Positions 12,108 to 24,301 are shown, numbered from the stretch's first letter. The stretch is DNA of 64,000 bases from Golubevia sp. BC0850 (GCA_012976225.1 JAAVVG010000024.1:186001-250000); one strand, 5' to 3'. Numbers and translations: made by a program. The notes: generated by a model from the letters alone, not told the origin.

Positions 12108-14786
12108 ATGAGCAACGATGCTAATCACTTAGATTCTCGTTTTGGCTCAATCAACTTAGGTGGACAGAGTCAGCAGCAGCAGAATCAACAAGAATCTCAA
12201 CAATCAGTTTCAGCAAGATTTGAAAGGTTTTTCAATTCAGGTGGTTCACCTCCACCACCTAATTCCAACAATCAACAGCAGCAACAGCCATATTCATCTG
12301 GTTTACCATCTTCAGCAGCAGGTGGACCATTTGGTTCATTCGGTCATTCTCATTCCTCATTGAATCATAATCATAATCACAATCCAATGGGTGGTCCAAT
12401 GGGTAGTATAGGTTCAAATACAGGTTCAGGTTTCAAATCAAATAACAGCAACTTTGGTTCAACAGGTTATAATCAGAATTCCTCCTCTCTTCGTAATAAG
12501 GGTTCCAATCTCAGATCAGGTTTACCTACTAATTGGGGAAATGAAACCACTTCTCCTGATTCTCCCAATATGAATAACAATCTTAACTTTGGCAATGGAA
12601 GTGGCAATGGAGGTCAGAGTAATCCTGGGTCTAGGTTTTTGAATCACAACAGTGGTGGGAACAATCCTCTGCCTGCTCCTCTGGGAGGTGGTGTGGGTTT
12701 GAATGATGATGATATTATTCCTACTGCTATTGTGGTCAAGAATATTCCTTTCAGTGTTACTCAGGAACAGTTGTTGCAGATTATTGTGAGTTGACGTAAA
12801 GTGATTGAGGAATGAGAAAGCGAGCGAGCGAGCGAAGTGGCTTTGGGTTCCGGAAGGCAGTGATTCTGCTATCCTAGCAAGCATTGCGGGAATTCAACTT
12901 GATTCTGCTCAAGGGGCATTGGTTGGCTTTTCGGATACGGGAAGAAGGAGCTGCCCTCTTGCCCCTTTCCTCTGCCTCAAGCTAATCTCCCCCTCCCTCT
13001 CATATCCCCAACTTTCCAGGAAGATCTCTCGATCCCAATGCCCTACGCTTTCAACTATCACTACGATCAAGGACAATTCAGAGGTCTAGCTTTCGCCAAT
13101 TTCCGTTCTCCAGAAGAAGCCGACGCAGTGGTAGCGGCCTTAAACGGATTCGACGTTTCAGGTAGAAAGCTTCGAGTAGAATACAAAAAGGTTTTGCAAG
13201 CTGGTGAAAAGGAGAGGATCGAAAAGGAAAAGGCTATCAAGAGGATGCAGAGCATGCAATTGGAGAAAGAGAGAGAAAGGAGAAGGAATGAGGAGAATGG
13301 TGGAGGAGGTGGATCTTCTGCCGCTCCACCCATGCCTGAAGGAATGGGAGCTTATAATCCTTATGGTTTAGCACTTCAAGCTGGACAGGGTCAAGGACAA
13401 GGACAGGGAAATGGAGCAAGTTATCCTTCCCCTTCAATGGTTGGTGGGAATTCGAATTCTTACGATGCTTTCGCAGCTGCTTCTGGAGCTACTCATAACG
13501 ATGGAATCAATCACGGATCTTCTCAAGTTCAAAATTCCAATCTTTATCATCAAGATAACGTACCTGCTCCAGTGCCTCTCACTGCTGATACGCTGAGAGC
13601 AGTTCAAACTGGACCTGAAGAAAACGATTCCTCAAATTTGCTCTCTTCAAACAACGTAGGAGGTGGTGCTAGATCTGAGAGATCAGGTGGTGGAACTAAT
13701 ACCTCTAAGAAAGAAGAGTTGGATTTAAATGACGCTTCAACTTTGGAGATCTATTCTAGAGTTTTACTTTTCAAAGATGATAGAATGAGAGATGAGCTTA
13801 GTTTCTCAAAATCCTTATCTCCTTTAGAAAGAAGAACTGTTCATTTAGTTTCACAAAAATTAGGAATGTTTCATTATTCAAGAGGTGAAGGAGATGAAAG
13901 GTTTGTAGTGGTTTGTAAAAACGAAGCACCACAAATGAATCATCAAAGACCTTTAAGAAGTCAAGCTTCAACGATTGGTAGAAGTTCTAGAAGAACTTTA
14001 AATCAATCGGAAGGGATTGGTGGAAATTCTAGTTTTGGTTATAATTCTAACAATGGACTCTTAAGTCCTGGTGGTACTAATGCTAGTGGAGCAAGTACTA
14101 CTGGTAGAGCTGGTCTTAGAATGAAGAAATCTGCACCGGATATGAAAAGGAATTATGGGGATATTAGTGGTAGAAATACTCAATCTGATGCTTTTGGATT
14201 TGGTCAACCTCCTTTACCTTCGACGAATGGAATGTTAACTCCAAGTCCCAATTCTAATTCTCTGGCGGGTGGAAGGAGAAGTAATACCAATTTGAGAGAA
14301 GGTTATTCTAGTACTATGGGTAGAAGAGGTCAAGCTGGTGGAATTGGTGGTGCAGCTGGTTTGCAGGTGAGTTAAGAAATTTGATTGAATGAAACAACAA
14401 TTTTCTCTAATTCTTGTTCGCTAACACTTCTCTAACCCTCTCTTCCTTAGTCTCTATTCTCCTCTCCCTTTGACGTACCTCCAGTTCCATCTCTCAACTC
14501 GGCTCATAACGATGGTTCTTCTTCACCTATAGGTCAATCTTCATCTTTACTTCGTCAACCAAGAGGTCCTCCAACTCCAGGAGGTCCAGCTGAAGCTGCT
14601 CGCAATTTCGCTCCAAGATCTAGAGTCACCGTAGCCAAAAATGGAAACAATGATGGATCTTCTAATCATTTGACTTTGGGAGGCGATCTTCAAACTTCTT
14701 TTGATCAACAAAATCAACATCTTCAACAACAACAACAACAATTGGGAGAAATGGACGTTAGGAGTCATGAACCTTTGGAGATTTAA
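12108..14786 (+). CDS. RNA-binding protein with RRM and R3H domains (Cip2/Pin4-like)
   Basis: Exons 12108-12785, 13020-14366 and 14451-14786 give 786 residues in phase. Residues 1-200 are a low-complexity Gln/Asn/Ser/Gly region. The RRM spans about 201-285: the RNP2-like IVVKNIPFS is in exon 1 and the RNP1-like FRGLAFANF in exon 2, so the first intron splits the fold. A charged helix (EKERIEKEKAIKRM) and Gly/Gln-rich linker follow. An R3H domain at about 462-530 carries EIYSRVLLFKDD, SPLERRTVHLVSQKLG and the GEGDERFVVV core. RRM plus R3H in this order is the pattern of fission-yeast Cip2-type post-transcriptional regulators, related to Pin4. The Ser/Gly/Asn/Gln-rich C-terminus ends with a CAA-encoded Gln run. 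Probable role: mRNA stability or translation under stress, inferred from the family. Confidence 0.85.
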
Positions 14787-15522
14787 TATCCCTGTGGATT
14801 TCCTCTTTGAAAGATACCTTGAAACATTGTTTTTATTCTTTCGTTCCCCCTTTTTTATGCTCTTGTTAAGGATCTAGGTCTCTTTTTTCTCTCTTTCTTG
14901 TTTATTGCTTTGAGGTGTAGGGTTGGAAGTGGGGCAAGGGTGAAGGAACAAATTGATTTGGAAGAAAGAAAAAAGAAGGACAAGTGAATTCGACAAACAA
15001 ATGCCCCCCAAACTCAAAAATTACTCTTGTCTTTCTTTCCCTTCACATAAATACAATCAATTCAAATGACAAAAACATGATGTTGCCTTTCTTATGAGAG
15101 AAAGTCGTGCACATGATGAAGCGTGCTTGCCGAGTTCAGGGAGCTGGCAGTGCGCCACAGTTTCGGCTCCACAGCATGGTGCTGGAAACTTTAAGACATG
15201 CTGGCATTTTAGAAAGACAGAAACAAATTATCTGCAAGGGCAAGATTGGACGTGAACTGACGATCACGAGGGCGTTTTGGGATGCCGCTGCCAAGTTGAT
15301 ATCAGATTTGTTCCTTCTCCTTCTTCTTCTCTTCTTCTCCTCTCTCCCAAACCATCTTCTCTCTCTTTCTCTCTTTTCTTTCGGTTACATATTCAGCAAT
15401 CTTCTCACTTCCAAGTAGAACTTCTAACAAGTTCCAAACCAGACTTTCTTTTCCACAATCCCTTTCCAAGGAACGAACGGACCCTTCCTCTTCTTCCAAA
15501 AACCTTCTCTTTCACCTCAAAC
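14787..15522. other. Intergenic: 3' flank of RRM gene and promoter of the DPBB gene
   Basis: T-rich 3' sequence after 14786 is followed by CT-rich leader sequence before the ATG at 15523. Open frames at 15107-15418 and 15277-15522 have no protein character and belong to the pyrimidine-rich leader. Nothing else recognised. Confidence 0.4.
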
Positions 15523-16927
15523 ATGAAGCTCTCCTTCTATTTCTCCTTCTCAATCTTGGCAGTCAGTCTTGGATTGGTAGCTGCTACTGTTCCTTCTGAT
15601 TCTCCTCCTCAACATCATATCGTTGCTAGAGGTCCTCTTAGGCATCACGCTCGTCTCCTCGAGGCAAGAAATCAAGATGGAACTATGAAGAAGATGTACA
15701 AGAGAAAGAGGTGAGCTTTTCCATCCCTTTCCAAATCTGATTATCTTGATATCATTCGAAATGCCCCATGTATTTCACCGTCACCTTCTATCCTCCAACT
15801 TCTAAAAAAACGAAGGTCGAAGGTAGCGTGGGCGGCATGGGACAACAATCGTCGGCACGAAGAGTCCCTCCTTTCTGACCTCCCCCTTTCTTTCCTTTGC
15901 TTTATTTTCTGAACCCAGTTGCAAAGCAAAAACCTCTTCTTCCTCATCATCGGCCAAGTCTAACAAATCTGCTGGTTCGAATTCGACTTCCACTTCGGCA
16001 GCTGCCACCGCCACCCAGAACGCAAAGAATGCCGCTGCTCAAGAATCCTCTTCTTCTTCCAAGAAAAAGTCCACCAAGACTAGTTCTTCATCTAGTGCTG
16101 CTGCTAAGAGCACCTCTTCGTCTTCTTCAAGCTCTGGATCTTCATCTGATTCTGGAATCGTCGCTGCCGTTAAGGATCTAGTTGATATCGTCAGAAATGG
16201 TGACGGAACTTTCTTCACTCCAGGTGAGTGTTCTCCCTCAAGCATTTCTTCTAGCCTCGTTTTTATTTTTGAGAAAAGGCAAGGAAGCAAGGGACTTCCC
16301 AGACCGTTCAAGGCACATTTCGTTGGCTAATCCTCGTCTATGGCATCTCTCCTCAGATACTGGAGCTTGTGGAAACGTCAATACTAGCGAAGACTACATC
16401 GTTGCCATTAGTCACACTCTTTACGACCAGGTGAGTGTGAACGATCCCCCCCCCCTCTCTCTCTCTTTTCTTCTCCTCCGAGCCGGTTCTTTATCTCTCA
16501 GCAATGCCAATCTGACCTATGGATCAACCCTTGACATTCTATCTCTTCTATCTCATCTAAAGTACACCAAAAATGGAAACTCGAACGACAACTCTCTTTG
16601 TGGACGTCAGATTAAAGCCTCGTACCAAGGAAAGAGCGTACTCGCAACCATTCAAGACAGGTATGTTATGAGTCTGTAGCTATGCTTTTGTCCGAAATCT
16701 ACTAACGCTTTTCCTTTCTTTCGTACAGGTGTGAGGGTTGCTCAGAATGGGATCTGGACTTTGTGAGTCTCTTTAGCTTGCGTACTCCAGCTTCAGATTT
16801 CCTCCTCTTACCCCGTCATCTCTTGTTCTCTCCCTCCTTCTCTCTTCAGACTTCCTCTGCATTCAAAAAACTGGCCGATGAATCCGTTGGTAGAATGAGC
16901 ATCACTTGGGAGTTCACCGGAAAGTGA
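15523..16927 (+). CDS. Secreted RlpA-like double-psi beta-barrel (DPBB) protein, 6 exons
   Basis: Exons 15523-15710, 15919-16223, 16357-16430, 16563-16660, 16729-16762 and 16850-16927 give 258 residues in phase. The N-terminus MKLSFYFSFSILAVSLGLVA is a signal peptide. A basic YKRKR at the exon 1/2 border could be a Kex2-type processing site. A Ser/Ala/Lys-rich linker (about residues 65-145) leads to the barrel: DGTFFTPGDTGACGN, then SLCGRQIKASYQGKS, then CEGCSEWDLDF and SAFKKLADESVGRMSITWEF. These are the usual fungal DPBB/barwin-expansin-like landmarks, with paired Cys and an Asp in the DLDF block. Such proteins are cell-wall associated or secreted and usually have no proven enzyme activity. 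The C-terminus ends right after the last barrel strand. Confidence 0.85.
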
Positions 16928-17451
16928 ACCAAATGATCTCTTCTCTAATAGAAGGTGAACAGGTTTCATCTTCAGACGTCTGTGTTCTTATTCTCGACCA
17001 CTTTCAAAGCTCGTTTTGCCCTTTATTGCTCCCTGCCCTCTCTACCCCTTACGCTGGTCGTCTCGCAAAGAACCCGGATATGATTCAAGCTTCTCACATT
17101 TTTGTCGTTACGATTCATGTCGAGTACTTGGGTTTTGTTTCAATTTAACAGCAAGTGGGTGTTGATCACCCGCTTTTCTGATCTCTCAAACTGTCTTGAA
17201 CTCGTGTTCTGAAGTGAAGCCTTCAGAGAGGTCGAGTCAAACGAATAGACTGCAAATCTGACGAAGAAGAGAAGAGAATATGAATTGCGGTTCAAAGAAA
17301 GTGGAACAAAAAGAAGATGACAACTTCTTAGTCAAGATTGACTCCCGCTGGACTATTTTGTCTGGTTAGATGATTAAGAAGGATCGAAAAGAAGGGATCG
17401 GGATGGAGTCAGCTCGCTTCCATGAAGTCGTCGATGATTAGATTTGGAGAC
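16928..17451. other. Convergent intergenic region
   Basis: The region lies between the stops of the DPBB gene (+) and the FAD oxidase gene (-). It holds 3' flanking sequence of both; no reading frame here looks coding. Confidence 0.45.
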
Positions 17452-19810
17452 TCACTTATAGCATTGGAAGTTCTCGCTCTCTGGACCTTCCCAACCGATT
17501 CCTTGCCAAACTTGGAAGAAGTTCAACGGACTGGTAAAAGGAGGTAAACAAGAGCGGACCAAGTCAGCAAATCCTCCATATGAATTGCCTCCTCTAGAAG
17601 CTTCTCCAGCAGACTTGGTCTTCTCAACTTCAGAGGTGAGTTGTTTCTTCCCACCTCCGTCGACACTAGAAACTCACTCTACCTCCTTCTTGATGCTCGA
17701 AAGACGATCATAGTTCGCTTGACCCCAGAAGTCCTGGATGTGATTGTTTTGATAGACGTCCACCTCGTTCTGATAACAGCCAGAATCGGGATTGAAGGCG
17801 CGGAGAACTTCACCTGCCTCATGTACTCCCGCAGTAATGCGCTGTTGCTCAGCTGCAGAAGTGTCGCCTGACCACATACCAGTAAGAATGATGTGCCAAA
17901 GCGAGTTGTACCAGTGAGGACTCTGTTGGAGAGAGAAAGGAGGGATCAGGGAAACTTTCGACGCCTCCCAAGTCATTTCAGCTCTATACTCACGACGGAA
18001 GTGTTCTTCGAGTTGTTGGGAGCAGTGGTTGGACCAGCGATCAAGATCTGAATAGGGTTCTTGATGGCTTGACCAGGAGCTAACTTGTTCTTAGCATCAA
18101 TCAAAGCTTTTGCCACCGCCTTTGGATCGTCAAATTTGTCTCTTGTAAGCAATCGAGAAGAGATCGTGGCGGGGATTCCTACTGGCTCGTTGATTGGACC
18201 GATGGTAGCCTTGTATAGCTCGTAGTAGGAAGAGAAAGTGGTGTAGAGAGCTGGTTGAAGTGTGAAAGTAAGCCCATCGATGGCGATGAGATGTTTCAAG
18301 ACCGGTTCGAACGCTGGGAGATGGAGGAAGGAAGGGGCGTCAGGTAAGACTTTCTGGTAACCACACAACAAAGGGTCGACTAACCTTTTTTGATATCCTC
18401 TTTAGATCCACCAGGTAAGGTGCCCAGTAAGAAGAGACCGACAGGTGAAATGAAGACGACTCCTCCCCCGCCAATGTCTGCCAGCTTGGGAGCAGATTCA
18501 GCTAGTCTCTCGATGACCTTTTGAATGGCGTTCTCGCTCAACGATAAACCAGTAGCTACGCTCAAGACGCTGTTGATTGGAACCGAGTCGTGGGCTTTGT
18601 AGGTGACTCTGGTGGCGACACCCCAAGTTCCACCTCCTCCACCACGAACAGCGAAGAAGAGATCTGGGTTGGAGCATTCCGAGATGGTCTGCAGCTGTCC
18701 GTCTGCAGTGACGATGTCCATCTCCAAGAGATTGTCGACTCCGAGTCCATAGTAAGGCGAATTGAAGGAGTGTCCTCCCCCTTGAAGCCAGCCTCCAGCA
18801 GCTCCGACGAATCCAGCATCTCCTCCAACGAGAAGCTTTCCGACAGAATCAGCGAATTCGTAAGCTGTCTTCCAGACTACTCCAGCTCCCAAGGTGATGG
18901 CGTCTTGAGGATCGACGCTGCATCCCTTTGCGACGAATCCAGATTTGTTCGTTGTCTCCTGAAGCTTGTGAGTCCAGACTGCGAAACCGTCTTTACCTGT
19001 AGATCTTCCTTTGTAGTCGTGACCGGTGTTCTGAGAATCGAGGAAGTGTTTGAGGATAGATAGGATTTCTGGTCAGCTAACCCGATGTGTGGTCCAAAGT
19101 TGACATCACTATTTCAAGCAGACTCACCTTGACTACGATCTGGAAGTTCATTGGGGAAGAGATGGAGACAAAGTAGGTCTCAGTCAGAACTAGAGGTTTA
19201 CTAAAAGCATATCGGAGAGGGTTCGTAGCTCGTCACCGAATCTCACCTTCAGGTTGTGCTTGGTGGCGAATTGAACGTATTTGACGACGTCGGCATCAGT
19301 CTCAGCGTGAACGGCATAGTTGGGCACCGATCCTTGACCGCATGTTCCGAGAAAGTTCGAAGAGAGACAAGAATCATCAACGCCACAGGTCTCCCCTAGA
19401 AAAGTCGGATTTGAAAGTTTTTTAGAAAGAGTTCAGCGCTCTCCCAAAGTAGCACGGGTTGCATCGAACACTCAGGGTTGCATCGAACACTCACAATTAG
19501 TCTGATGAACGCTTGCGAAGTGATCATGAATCCACTCATCGTTCTCTTTGTTGGACTTGTAGTCATGACATCTGGAAAGGGAGAAGAGAGGGTCTTTCGC
19601 AAAACACACAGCTTCCACTGGTCTTTCGGCAAACAACCGACCACTGATAGTTGAGTTGAAATCCGAAAGAACTTGCTGGGATGGGAAGCAGCTTTGACCA
19701 GGTTTGCATCGAGAGGAAGCTCGAGGAGTAGGAGTGGCGTTGGAGAGAGTCGAAAGACTTGAAGTCAATAGAAGAAGGAACGTGGGGGAAAGAGAGGCTA
19801 AGTTGAGCAT
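17452..19810 (-). CDS. Secreted FAD-linked oxidase (PCMH-type FAD domain, BBE C-terminus), 7 exons
   Basis: Exons 19810-19495, 19395-19247, 19139-19128 (12 nt), 19030-18385, 18313-17994, 17922-17683 and 17622-17452 give 617 residues in phase. The N-terminus is a signal peptide (SPTFLLLLTSSLSTLS). The FAD domain begins PNYAVHAETDADVVKYVQFA; the microexon supplies IVVK just before NTGHDYKGRSTG, whose His is the usual covalent flavin attachment residue. GGWLQGGGHS, NPDLFFAVRGGGGGTWGV and the BBE block FFQVWQGIGWEG near the end follow family order. Homologues oxidise sugars, oligosaccharides or alkaloid-type substrates and release hydrogen peroxide outside the cell. The donor of the penultimate intron (17682) is a GTAGAG chosen for phase; a nearby GTGAGT gives a frame that does not close. 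Confidence 0.87.
19456..19493. repeat. Perfect 19-bp tandem duplication inside intron 1 of the FAD oxidase
   Basis: Two identical adjacent 19-bp units (19456-19474, 19475-19493; unit begins GGGTTGCATCG) abut the 5' splice site. The second unit on the minus strand reproduces TGAGTG but is preceded by C, so it does not create a second GT donor. Confidence 0.85.
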
Positions 19811-19900
19811 TTGAGTACTTCTTCTTAAGGAGAAAGGGGTAAGAATGGGGAGAGGGGAAAGGAAATGGGAGGGAAGAAAATAGAGAAAGGGGCGACCGAC

Positions 19901-19914
19901 TTTTTATACGTCAC
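19901..19914 (-). promoter_or_regulatory. TATA box and adjacent CRE-like site of the FAD oxidase gene
   Basis: The minus strand reads TATAAAAA at 19908-19901, about 95 bp before the ATG. Immediately upstream is GTGACGTA (19914-19907), a CRE/ATF-type half-site arrangement. Inference from sequence only. Confidence 0.45.
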
Positions 19915-20398
19915 ATCGTCACAGAGAGAAGGGCTGCCGACCACCGAAGAAGTTAGATCTAGGTTCGTTTTGGGTGACCGAAGTTAGGCGAGTAGATGAG
20001 ATCAAGAAATCAAAATCTTTTGGAGCGGATCAACGGAAGGAGAAAAAGGTGGGGGAATAGGGTGGTCCCCTGATCGACGTTAGTGTCTTCTCCCTCGCTC
20101 GTGAGAATCAAGTCGTGCGTGTCAGCCAGCCGCGACGCGTAAAGATTTCAGCTGTTAGATAGTTCGAACTGGTTACGCTCGTCGAATCGACTTATGCAGA
20201 TCTTGGGGGAGCGAACCTTCTGAAGGAGGGAGAATGTTAGCGTCTTACAGCAGGCGAAGCGAGACTTTAAGACGAAAGCTGTTGCAGCTGAAGAATTGAG
20301 ATGTTACATTTGCGTTGGAAGAGTCACAGAATACAGTGAGAACCAAGGCTCTGATTTTTTTGAATAAGCTGGAAGTAAGTTAGCTCTTGAGGTTGACG
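19915..20398. other. Intergenic: upstream of FAD oxidase, downstream of LYR-like gene
   Basis: No coding character. Apart from the TATA/CRE-like site beside it I recognise no element. Confidence 0.4.
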
Positions 20399-22137
20399 TT
20401 AATAAGAGCCATCTTTTAGAATCTTCATCTCCTCTTCGCTGACCTGCAGTAGTTCCTTCTGAGATTCCAACTGATCCTTTGCATACTCCGAAGTGGCAGG
20501 ATGTAACGCATACTTAGAATAGACAAGGTCTATCCTATTTGATTTAGGTTTTGGTTTTAATCTCGAATAATTAGTTGATGGAGATGAAGATTTGAAAGAG
20601 AGAGGAAGTTGAATCGGATTGGGGTTGTTTACCTCGTCTATAAGTTCTGCTATTGATTTTGCTTCGAAAGGAGATTTTGATGAATTGAACTTGAGAGTAG
20701 TCGGAGAATTAGAGAGGGGAGACAGAGTTGATAAAGTTCCGATCTTTTGGTTCGATGATGAAATGCCAGAATGTTCGACTGCCAGGGATGTTGATGCACC
20801 TTCTTCCCTTGATTTGAGCTTGATCTCTTCGACAACAGGTATCCTGGCTAGAAGACTCCCGTACTTCCGCCTCCTGGCTCTGCCATTCTTTCTGTAATCG
20901 ACCGTAGAGTACTTCCATCCCTCGTTCCTCAACTTTCTCGGGGTCGAGAATTGATACCCTACCGGCTCCTCTTCTTGATCGAGAGTTTCCATTCTAGGAT
21001 TCTTCTCCGAAAGGGTTTGTTGCGATGGGTTTGATGGTAGAAGAGCCGAAGAAACGAATCTGGGGGTACCGAACTCTTCAGCCTCCTTGAAAGCTCTCAG
21101 TGAGATTGGAGTGCTCAAAGTTTTCTGATACTCCATGGAGCTCCCAGACATCGGAAAGCTTTCGGAGCTAAGAGTCTCCAGATGTCGTATGATCAGACCT
21201 TGATTTTTGAAGATGTTCCTTTGATCCAGTTCCGATGACTCTTTCACTTTTCTCCCAACTGCCTTTCCTTTCGAAGCACCGCTTTCTCCAGCTACTACTC
21301 CATCTCTCAAGCAAAGAGGACCTCTAATCTTCTCGAAAGCATTCTCTAACCACCTCCATCTTCCGTTAGCTTCTCTTCTCTTGCTGAGTCTCTTCTCTTC
21401 TCCTAAAGCTTGTTTGATAGGATCATCTTCGAGTGGGACTGGAAGAAATGAGATCGGAGGATATTCTAGATGAGATGGTTGTATCTTTGCACTTTTAGAG
21501 GACCTGGCTGGATGAGACAACAGAAATAACCTCAAAGATGGGAAAATTAATGGATGTTGAAGTCGGAATTTGGACCGCGGTGCTTGCGGTAGAGGTCTCT
21601 GAGGTTCGAATGGCTGAAAGAACAGGAAAAGTCAGATCAGATTTTGTTGTCAGTGAATGGTGGATATGGGGAGAGGAAAGAGCAGAAGTATCTTTTACTC
21701 ACAGCTAGAAGCTCATGCTTAAGCTTTCCTCTTCTCCCGTAAGCTTGATCTAAGCATCTATCAAAACTATGAGAATATCCTAAATTAGCAGAGCTCAGAC
21801 TTTTGAGGTGATCTTCTACTCTAGCTCTCTTCCTTTTATCCCTGGCTTCGATCGAAGTTTCAAAGCCCAAAGATTGAAGTTCTAAGTCGGTGTCCGATAG
21901 CTTCTTCTTCTTGTTCTCGACTCTGTTCTGCTGATTATTGATAGAGTTTGATTGATGAGATTGTGAAGTGGCCAGGTTTGGAGTGAAGGAGAATTGAAGT
22001 CTTGCAAGGTAAGAATGAGAATGGAACAGAATTGGATCTTGAAAGATGAGAGAGAGTAACTTGGCTTGACGCAGAATCTTGATGTACAGTCGTTTATCTG
22101 TTAGCTGTGATATCTTGACTAGTCTAACCTCGACCAT
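20399..22137 (-). CDS. LYR-motif-like (complex I LYR family) protein with long C-terminal extension
   Basis: Two exons, 22137-21703 and 21613-20399, join in phase 0 to 549 residues. Near the N-terminus KRLYIKILRQAKLL resembles the LYR motif, although the third residue is Ile, not Arg. Further on, EARDKRKRARVEDHLKSLSSAN and QAYGRRGKLKHELL match the end of fungal LYR-type domains, where a helix is followed by YGRRGK. The rest (exon 2) is Ser/Lys/Arg-rich with KNGRARRRKYGSLLARIPVV as its most conserved-looking patch. LYR proteins act in mitochondria in Fe-S delivery or complex assembly. The assignment rests on these patches only, so it is moderate. Head-to-head with the cyclase gene, 92 bp between ATGs. 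Confidence 0.55.
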
Positions 22138-22229
22138 TGGGAAGTGATAGTAAGAGAGGTAAAGGGGGTCTATCTATCTTCGCTTTCATCACCTCTTTCT
22201 TCTCCCAGTAACTCCACTCCACTGTCACC
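22138..22229. promoter_or_regulatory. 92-bp bidirectional promoter region
   Basis: Only 92 bp separate the ATG of the LYR-like gene (-) from that of the cyclase gene (+), so the two must share control sequence or have overlapping 5' leaders. No TATA box is evident. Confidence 0.55.
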
Positions 22230-24301
22230 ATGTCTTCCTCCGATTCTCATCTACGCTCAGATTCTTCTCGACGTAGATTAGCAGCCATAGCGGGTCAACT
22301 CTCAACTCCTTTAACCAAATCAGTTTCAACTATCAGAAATGCACCACCTCTTAAACCAGCGAGGCCAAACGCGAAGAATGATTGGAAGAACCTACCAAAA
22401 TACAAAGATTTACCAAAAGAAGGTGGTTTTCGACATGCCTGGAAAGTTTGGGGAGATGGAGATCAATTGGGAACTGTCAATTTATTGACTGATGAATGTA
22501 TAAGAGTCAGCGCTGCCGAGGAGATTAGAGTGAGTATCAGTACAAGGTGCGGATCAGAGAGATGAGATGAGAGGAGCCTTCAGGATTGGGCTTGGACTTG
22601 GGCTAGCAAACGAGAAGATAAGGATAATATTTCTTCAAAAGATCGGCAGCAGTCTGGTTTGATAGACAGAGAAGACTCTTTCTTAACATCTCCCGCTACC
22701 CCGGATTTTGTGTATTTCTCCCCTCTCCTCTCCTTCAGACTGGTCATTGCATCTCTTTGAACTGGCCAATGCATCTACCTTTAGAACCTTTCTTCAATCG
22801 TCATGCTTTAGAACACAAGCTCATCGCAAAGAAAGGAGCTTGGTATGGTCAAACTCGAGACGCAGCTAACAAGTTCGCTAGAGAGGAGAAGAAGATTCAA
22901 TTGGAAGATAGACAAGAAAGGGGTCAAGATACCAATGGAATGGGTAAGTTGCGTAGTGTCTTTTTCATAACAAGAAGAAAAAGAGTAGATGAGGCACAAA
23001 GGAAAGACAGCCTCTGATGGTCATCTTTCTTTCTTCCTTCTTACAGACAACCCAGTTCCAGTTTCAGACGACGAATTAATAATCAACACTCAATCTGGAA
23101 CTCAATGGGATTCTTTTAGACATTTTGGGCAGTGAGTTTCTCACCCCGTCTTCCCTCACCTCCCAAACTTCTCACCCTAACCCTCTCCCCAACTTCTCTC
23201 AGCATCGGTCTAAACTGTTTCTACCAAGGTATCCCTCGTTCAACCATTCAAGATCACTTCTCACATCATCAAGAAAACCTGAGGCATTTCTCTCCAGATC
23301 CAAAAAGAGCTCCACCAGCAGAAAGAGAAGCCAATCAACTCGGAATCCAAAATTGGGCCCAACATGGAATTTGCGGAAGAGCTGTGCTTTTGGATGTTTA
23401 TGGTTATTTGGCTAGGAAGTTGAATCATAGAGATCAGAGGAGTAGACCTTATGATCCTATGACTTCTTATGCTATCACGCTCGAGACTGTGAAGGAAGTC
23501 GCTAGAGCTCAGGGAGTTCATTTTAGGAAGGTTAGTGTGAAGTCGTTGATTTAGGTTTAGAAGGACCCGCTTCAAATCGATGGGCAACGATGGAATTGTT
23601 TGCTGATCTTTACCCTTTCCTTCGTTCTTCACTTCCATCGTCTGTTCTTTCAGGGAGACATTCTTCTTATCAGGTCCGGATTCATTCATCGTTATCAGAA
23701 CAGTACAGCTTCTGAAAGGAGAGGTTGGTCAAAGCGAAAGGTAGCTCAAAACGCTGGTTTAGAACAAGGTGAACATGTACTTCAATTCCTTTGGGACAAT
23801 CATTTCGGTGCTGTTGCTTCTGATTCTCCAACTTTCGAAGTTTGGGGAAGGCAGATTGAAGATGGAAAGGGGTTGCTTCGTGAGTATTCTCGTCAGGGTC
23901 GATTATTCAACAACCCGGAATTGAAAGTGCCCGAGAAGAGAGAGAGAGAGGACCATCTCGTTGCCACCTTGCACTGACTTTCGCTCCTTTTCTTCTTGCA
24001 ACAATGACTGTGTCAAACTATCTCGTTTCCCAGATGAAGGATTGCTGGCTCTTTTAGGATCTCCGATTGGAGAGATGTTCGATCTTGAGGCTCTGACAAA
24101 ACATTGCATCGCTTCTAAGAGATGGACTTTCCACTTCACCTCCTGGCCTTTGGCTCTGCATGGAGGTGCGGCATCTCCTGCAGTGAGTATGCAAGAAGAG
24201 TTCTTGAACTTCAATTGGAAGGATCGGAGTCAGGCTCGAGAGCTATCTTCACTGACCATAGCTTTTCTCTCTCCTTTCAGAATGCCGCCGCTTTCTTCTA
24301 G
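22230..24301 (+). CDS. Cyclase-family (kynurenine-formamidase-like fold) protein, 7 exons
   Basis: Exons 22230-22529, 22739-22943, 23047-23131, 23203-23530, 23654-23879, 24034-24182 and 24281-24301 give 437 residues in phase. Landmarks in family order are: FRHAWKVWGDGDQLGTVNLL; GHCISLNWPMHLP; SGTQWDSFRHFG, the segment that in fungal Cyclase (PF04199) proteins replaces the HxGTHxDxPxH metal motif; WAQHGICGRAVLLDVYGYL; GDILLIRSGFIHRY; and GSPIGEMFDLEAL. The last exon is only seven codons (NAAAFF and stop), completing the usual PNAxAI-like end. Fungal members are metal-dependent hydrolases of uncertain substrate, presumably cytosolic. Intron phases vary but all close. Confidence 0.88.

Noticed and set aside
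12108-12785. Gln/Asn-rich N-terminus as a possible misannotated non-coding region
   Set aside because: It is in frame with the RRM and typical of Pin4/Cip2-type proteins; kept as part of the gene.
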